From NCBI RefSeq assembly GCF_025965585.1, contig NZ_JAOPWR010000236.1:1-44633 (forward strand): DNA of 44,633 nucleotides. The letters run 5' to 3'. A program made the position numbers and the translations under genes. Shown here piece by piece: positions 40,878-44,633 of this stretch. Positions within the stretch are counted from its first letter, which is position 1. Each line of letters starts with the position of its first letter. This DNA is from Pseudonocardia sp. (GTDB lineage Bacteria; Actinomycetota; Actinomycetes; Mycobacteriales; Pseudonocardiaceae). The notes below the pieces were generated by a model that did no database searches, was not told the origin of the DNA, and was given only the letters and a program-made list of their open reading frames with translations.

Positions 40878-41546
40878 ATGACCAGCACGCACGAGACCAT
40901 CGCCACCCGGGTGGCCGCCCTCCAGGCCGGGATGGCCGGGCAGCTGTCCGCCGACGTCGGCACCGCGTTCGCCGCCGAACAGACCGCCCTGCAGGCCGCG
41001 GGCGTCCCGGCCGGGGTCCCGACCGCCGGCACCGCGTTCCCCGACGCGGAGCTGATCGACGCCACCGGGCAGCCGACCACCGTCGCCACCGTCGCGGCCG
41101 CGCGAGCCGCGGTGGTCGTGTTCTACCGCGGCGCCTGGTGCCCGTACTGCAACGTGGCGCTGCGCACCTACCAGGAGCAGCTCGCACCCGAGCTCGACCA
41201 CCGCGGCATCGCGCTGGTCGCGATCAGCCCCCAGGCCCCCGACGGTTCACTGACGATGCGGGAGAAGAACGAGCTGGGCTTCCCGGTCCTGTCCGACCCG
41301 GGCAACCGGATCGCGACCGCGCTCGGCATCCTCACCGGCCCGTCCGACGACGCCCGGGCCGCCCAGAACGCACTCGGTCTCGACCTCACCGTGGTGAACG
41401 CCGATGGCACCACCGGCCTGCCGATGCCCACCGTCGTGCTGCTCGACGCCGACGGAATTCTCCGCTGGATCGACGTGCATCCGGACTACACCACCCGCAC
41501 CGAGCCCGCCGAGGTGCTGGCTGCGGTCGACCGCGAGCTGGTCTGA
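40878..41546 (+). CDS. Peroxiredoxin-like AhpC/TSA-family protein
   Basis: This 222-residue thioredoxin-fold protein has the active site FYRGAWCPYCNVALR with C88 and C91, preceded by a 70-residue helical N-terminal region. VAISPQAPDGSL, FPVLSDPGNRIA and the cis-Pro region LPMPTVVLLDADG follow. The CPYC spacing resembles the peroxiredoxin-like family that reduces peroxides or disulfides. ATG 40878 has GGAG 6 nt upstream; ATG 40866 is an alternative. It is first in the TetR-controlled operon, 7 bp before the hydrolase. Confidence 0.92.
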   Translation: MTSTHETIATRVAALQAGMAGQLSADVGTAFAAEQTALQAAGVPAGVPTAGTAFPDAELIDATGQPTTVATVAAARAAVVVFYRGAWCPYCNVALRTYQEQLAPELDHRGIALVAISPQAPDGSLTMREKNELGFPVLSDPGNRIATALGILTGPSDDARAAQNALGLDLTVVNADGTTGLPMPTVVLLDADGILRWIDVHPDYTTRTEPAEVLAAVDRELV

Positions 41547-41553
41547 TCCACTG

Positions 41554-42489
41554 GTGCCCCGGACCATCGCGGATCTGCCCGCCGACGTCGCCGCCCGCTA
41601 CCCGTACCGGTCGCGGTTCACCACCGTCAACGGGCGGCGGATGCACTACGTCGACGAGGGCCCACCCGACGCGCCGCCGGTGCTGCTGCTGCATGGCAAC
41701 CCGGCGTGGGGCTACCTGTGGCGCGACACCGTCGTACCGCTGCTGGCGGCCGGGTACCGCGTCGTGGTGCCCGACCAGATCGGGTTAGGGCTCTCGGAGA
41801 AGCCGCACGACCACCGGGTGCACACCCTCGACAACCACACCGCAAACATCGTCGCGCTGCTCGACCGGCTCGACCTGCGCGGCGTCCTGTTCGTCTGCCA
41901 CGACTGGGGCGGCCCTACCGGGCTCGGCGCACTGCTCACACGCCCGGAGCGGGCCGCGGCGGTCGCGGTGATGTCGACGTGGGCGTGGGCGTCCCCGTCC
42001 TCGGAGTTCCACCACCGGGTCCTGCCGTGGCGGCTCATGCACGCCCCGCTCGTCGGGCCTTACCTGCTCGGCACGCACGCGGCGATGCCCGGCCGCGGCA
42101 TGTACCTGTCGGTCGTCGACCGCGCCCGCTACGCCGAGCAGGCCATGGGCGCCTACACCGCTGTCCTCGACGATCCCGACGAGCGCGCGTTGACCTGGAT
42201 CTGGCCCCGGTCGATCCCGCTCGGGCTGCCGTCCGACACCACCACCGGGCGTTTCGCGTGGTTGGAGGCCGGCGTGCGCGACCTGCGGCTGCCCGCCACC
42301 GTGATCTGGGGACGCGAGGACGACGTGTTCACCCCGGACGTGTTCGCCGCCCGCTGGCACGAGGTCTGGCCGCACGCCGAGGGCACCCATCTCGTCACCG
42401 GCAAGCACTTCCTGCAGGAGGACTCGGGCACCGAGATCGGCGCGCTGCTGGTCGACTTCGCGGACCGCACCGTGGGGGCGAACCGATGA
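41554..42489 (+). CDS. Haloalkane-dehalogenase-like alpha/beta hydrolase
   Basis: This 311-residue protein has HGNPAWGYLWRDTVVPLL, where the Asn after HG is a halide-binding position in haloalkane dehalogenases. VPDQIGLGLSEKP follows, then the nucleophile elbow VCHDWGGPTG with Asp117 and its Trp neighbour. The catalytic His is in GKHFLQEDSG, the family signature. The acid may be in IWGREDDVF. GTG 41554 opens it. Dehalogenase or epoxide-hydrolase-like activity is expected, but substrate and halide use are unproven. Confidence 0.9.
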   Translation: MPRTIADLPADVAARYPYRSRFTTVNGRRMHYVDEGPPDAPPVLLLHGNPAWGYLWRDTVVPLLAAGYRVVVPDQIGLGLSEKPHDHRVHTLDNHTANIVALLDRLDLRGVLFVCHDWGGPTGLGALLTRPERAAAVAVMSTWAWASPSSEFHHRVLPWRLMHAPLVGPYLLGTHAAMPGRGMYLSVVDRARYAEQAMGAYTAVLDDPDERALTWIWPRSIPLGLPSDTTTGRFAWLEAGVRDLRLPATVIWGREDDVFTPDVFAARWHEVWPHAEGTHLVTGKHFLQEDSGTEIGALLVDFADRTVGANR

Positions 42490-42887
42490 CACCGACACCG
42501 ATGCCGCACACCGACCGGCCGACCGGCCACCGTCTGGTGCCCCTGCTCGCCGAGCACGACCTGGGCCACTACCCCGAGTTCCGCACCTTCCTGGGCACCA
42601 TCTTCGGACTCGACGACGACCCGTTCGGCCCGCCCGGGCTGCTACGGGTCGGCGACCGCATCTACGAGTTCACCTTCGTCGGGCGGTCCGGCCGACCGTT
42701 CCCGGACGGGACCGAGATCGGCGCACTCGTCCCCGGCCTGGAGCCGCTCGACGAGACCGCGGCCGACCGCGACCTCTGGGCGATCCTGGCATGGCTCGTC
42801 GACGGCGTCGGCGGCGAATGGAACAGCGATGCGCTGGCCACCACCGGACGGATCTACCGCATCCCCGCCACCGAGGAGACATCGTGA
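42486..42887 (+). CDS. Hypothetical protein in the peroxiredoxin/dehalogenase operon (133 aa)
   Basis: ATG 42486 overlaps the hydrolase stop (ATGA), and its own stop overlaps the SDR start (GTGA), so it is certainly translated with its neighbours. The 133 residues are acidic, with no signal peptide or membrane helix. A central RVGDRIYEFTFVGRSGRPFP looks like a beta hairpin. A Trp-containing helix (AAD...LWAILAWLVDGVG) follows, and it ends with TGRIYRIP. I do not recognise the family. It may bind the substrate or assist one of the enzymes. Confidence 0.85.
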   Translation: MTPTPMPHTDRPTGHRLVPLLAEHDLGHYPEFRTFLGTIFGLDDDPFGPPGLLRVGDRIYEFTFVGRSGRPFPDGTEIGALVPGLEPLDETAADRDLWAILAWLVDGVGGEWNSDALATTGRIYRIPATEETS

Positions 42888-43690
42888 AGATCAGTGACCG
42901 CAGGGTCATCGTCACCGGCGCGGGCAGCGGGATCGGGCGTGAGCTCGCCCTGCGGTTCGGCGCGGCGGGCGGAACGCTCGCCCTCGTCGGGCGCCGTGCC
43001 GACGCACTGGAGGACACCGCCACACAGGTTCGCGCGAGCGGCGGGACGGCGCACGTGATCCCCGCCGATCTCGCCGACCGGTCCGCGCCCGACCGCGTCG
43101 TCGCCGAGGCCGTCCAGCTCCTGGGCGGCCTGGACATCCTGGTCAACAACGCCGGCAACGTCCGCGCCGGCGACCTGGAGTCGTTGTCGCAGAACGACAT
43201 CGAGGCGATGGTCGACATCGACCTGCTCGCCCCGATCCTGCTCACCCGCGCCGCACTCCCCCACCTCCGCGCCGCCGGGGAAGGGCTCGTGCTCGGGATC
43301 GCCTCGGGCATCGCACTCGTCGCCCTGCCCTACTACTCCGTGTACTCGGCGGTGAAGGCCGGGCTGGCCCACTTCGACGAGTCCCTGCGCCGCGAGCTGC
43401 TCGACACCGGCACCCGCGTGGTCACCGTCTACCCCGGCGCCACCGCCACCCCGATGATGGACAGCAGCGACGCCGGCGAGGACCTCGGCTTCGGCCGCCG
43501 CCCCGTCTCCGACGTCGTCGACGACATCGTCGCCGGCATCGAGGCCGACCTCCTGGAGATCAACACGGCGCTGGAGTCCCGACGGGCGATGCAGGAGCTC
43601 AACCGCACCGACGTCGCCGCCGTCGACAAGGCGCTGCAGCCCCGGCTGGCCGCGTTGCGGGCCGCGGTGTCGGGCCACCGCAGCATCTGA
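42884..43690 (+). CDS. Short-chain dehydrogenase/reductase
   Basis: This 268-residue classical SDR has VTGAGSGIGRELALRFGAAG (about 10-29), GRRAD after strand 2 favouring NADP, NNAGNVRAG, the serine segment GIASGIALVA and YSVYSAVKAGLA with the catalytic Tyr-Lys pair. GTG 42884 overlaps the preceding stop. It ends the operon and converges on the flavodoxin-like pseudogene with a 2-bp gap. It may oxidise the alcohol released by the dehalogenase-like enzyme. Confidence 0.93.
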   Translation: MKISDRRVIVTGAGSGIGRELALRFGAAGGTLALVGRRADALEDTATQVRASGGTAHVIPADLADRSAPDRVVAEAVQLLGGLDILVNNAGNVRAGDLESLSQNDIEAMVDIDLLAPILLTRAALPHLRAAGEGLVLGIASGIALVALPYYSVYSAVKAGLAHFDESLRRELLDTGTRVVTVYPGATATPMMDSSDAGEDLGFGRRPVSDVVDDIVAGIEADLLEINTALESRRAMQELNRTDVAAVDKALQPRLAALRAAVSGHRSI

Positions 43691-43692
43691 CC

Positions 43693-44293
43693 TCAGGAGC
43701 GGTATTGGGGGTTCGGGAAGTCGAAGCGGGCACCCGCGTCCCACTCGCGGCGCTGGTTGCCGTACGCGGGGAACCCGGCGACGTCGCGCAGCATCCAAGC
43801 CAGGTGCAGGAGGTCCCACGTCATGAACGTGGTGTTGCGCTGGGTGAACTCGTTGTCCACCCCGGCGCGCGTGCCGTCCTCGAGCTCGTCGCCGTAGCTC
43901 GGCCCCGGCCCGGCCTCACCGATCCAGCCGGCGTCGGACTGCGGCGCAACGGTGTAGCCGATGTGCTGCATGCTGTAGAGCACATTGGACGCGCAGTGCT
44001 TGATCCCGTCCTCGTTGCCGGTGATCAGGCACCCGCCGACCTTGCCGTAGTACAGCCACTGCCCGCACTCGTTGAGCTCGCCGGAGTGGGCGTCGAGCCG
44101 CTCGATGGCCTTCTTCGTCTCGCTGCTGTTGTCCCCCAGCCAGATCGGCCCGGCGATGACGAGGATGTCGGCGGCCAGCACTCGCGCGAACAGCTCCGGC
44201 ACGCATCGACCTCCCACCCGTGCTCGCGCATGTCCGGATACACCCCGCTGACGATGGGATGGTCGACCGCCCGGAACTGGTCCACCCACACCC
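43693..44293 (-). pseudogene. Flavodoxin-like NAD(P)H-dependent oxidoreductase, 5' truncated and frameshifted
   Basis: The main frame reads VPELFARVLAADILVIAGPI then WLGDNSSETKKAIERLD and GGCLITGNEDGIKHCASNVL, a flavodoxin-fold FMN-binding protein. It ends YGNQRREWDAGARFDFPNPQ. Its start is in another frame (FRAVDHPIVSGVYPDMREHG), so a shift lies near 44204. The first strand and the phosphate loop are missing beyond about 44293, where an IS21 fragment begins. The enzyme is therefore dead in this copy. Confidence 0.78.
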
Positions 44294-44383
44294 CCGGAGG
44301 CGAAGGACCTGGTCGAGCGGGTCAACGGCTACTTCGAGACCTCGTTCCTGCCCGGACGCAGCTTCACCGGCCCGGCGGATTTT
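44294..44383 (+). mobile_element. IS21-family IstA fragment
   Basis: A 30-codon open segment reads PEAKDLVERVNGYFETSFLP then GRSFTGPADF, matching an internal part of IS21 IstA transposases. It is cut on the left by the flavodoxin remnant and on the right by the start of an IS3-family element. Only a scar remains. Confidence 0.65.
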
Positions 44384-44633
44384 GAGGTTCCCCCCGGTAG
44401 CTCGGAGACCGACGATCATGGCCGTAGGCCGTGAAGGGAGTCTCTGTGGCAGCACCGAAGAAGTACCCCGACGAGCTGCGTGAACACGCTGTCCGTCTCT
44501 ACCGCAAGACGCACCCGCGCCCGGTGATCCGCCGGCTGGCCGAGCAGCTGGGCGTGCACCACGAGGCGTTGCGGAACTGGATCCGCCAAGACGAGGCCAA
44601 CCGCGGCGAGCGCACCGACCGGCCCACCACCGA
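44383..44633 (+). mobile_element. IS3-family element, left end
   Basis: An element beginning TGAGGTTCCCCCCGG at 44383 interrupts the IS21 fragment and carries an IS3-type orfA 63 bp inside. TGA- or TG-initial ends are usual for IS3 elements. The right end and orfB lie beyond the window, so terminal repeats cannot be compared here. Confidence 0.6.
44446..44633 (+). CDS. IS3-family transposase OrfA, N-terminal part
   Basis: GTG 44446 with GAAGGGAG upstream opens AAPKKYPDELREHAVRLYRK, then a helix-turn-helix (IRRLAEQLGVHHEALRNWIR) and QDEANRGERTD, the standard OrfA start. It is open to the window edge. OrfA normally joins OrfB by a -1 frameshift to make the active transposase. Confidence 0.88.
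   Translation, partial: MAAPKKYPDELREHAVRLYRKTHPRPVIRRLAEQLGVHHEALRNWIRQDEANRGERTDRPTT

Noticed and set aside
1..44633. CRISPR arrays, tRNA or rRNA genes, replication origin
   Set aside because: No regularly spaced repeats, cloverleaf genes, rRNA core sequences or DnaA-box clusters were recognised by eye. A tRNA or covariance-model scan would be decisive.

Overview
The window is high-GC DNA with strong G/C third-position bias, frequent GTG starts and ATGA/GTGA gene overlaps. This fits a soil actinomycete; the enzyme repertoire and IS content would suit Pseudonocardiaceae, but that is an inference, not a sequence match. No rRNA, tRNA, CRISPR array, replication origin or phage module was seen. 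The region reads as an accessory catabolic island: several small degradation operons, each next to its own regulator (AraC, GntR, TetR, IclR, WYL, TetR), separated by decayed genes and insertion-sequence remains.

Layout. 1-4.6 kb: end of an SDR gene, an AraC regulator, then an aldehyde dehydrogenase and a flavin-dependent (LLM) monooxygenase, closed by a strong hairpin. 4.7-5.3 kb: small doubtful ORFs. 5.3-9.8 kb (minus strand): a tight operon of a DUF1636 ferredoxin-like protein, an amidohydrolase, an alpha/beta hydrolase, an FAH-family hydrolase, an ABM-domain protein and a 3-hydroxyisobutyrate-dehydrogenase-like enzyme, divergent from a GntR gene. 10.7-12.6 kb: a gene graveyard (amidohydrolase, TauE/SafE and ligD fragments, tiny ORFs). 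12.6-18.6 kb (minus): a single-chain acyl-CoA carboxylase, an acyl-CoA synthetase and a cyclase-family hydrolase, divergent from a TetR gene. 20-29.9 kb: an IclR-flanked cluster combining the four-carbon acid-sugar set (otnK, otnC, otnI) with a P450, an SDR, a CaiB-type CoA-transferase, an HMG-CoA-lyase-like enzyme, an MHS transporter and an enoyl-CoA hydratase. 30-31 kb: a frameshifted IS481 transposase. 31.1-32.6 kb: a VOC protein and a divergent WYL regulator. 32.6-38.7 kb: a DNA-ligase remnant and a minus-strand operon of an NCS2 purine/pyrimidine permease, molybdenum-hydroxylase FAD and [2Fe-2S] subunits (the latter frameshifted), a chimeric CoxL-HyuB ORF and an NmrA-like protein. 38.9-40.1 kb: an ISL3 remnant, an antitoxin and a Doc-VOC chimera. 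40.2-43.7 kb: a TetR gene and a peroxiredoxin / haloalkane-dehalogenase-like / unknown / SDR operon. 43.7-44.6 kb: a broken flavodoxin-like gene, an IS21 fragment and the start of an IS3-family element.

The most interesting points are the tetronate/P450/CoA cluster with three copies of a 13-bp motif, matching at most positions, in its two control regions; the in-frame CoxL-HyuB fusion ORF; the Doc-VOC fusion next to an orphan antitoxin; and clear operator-like repeats at almost every regulator. The density of frameshifts and chimeric junctions means either active decay of an island or sequence/assembly error, and read-level checks would tell these apart.
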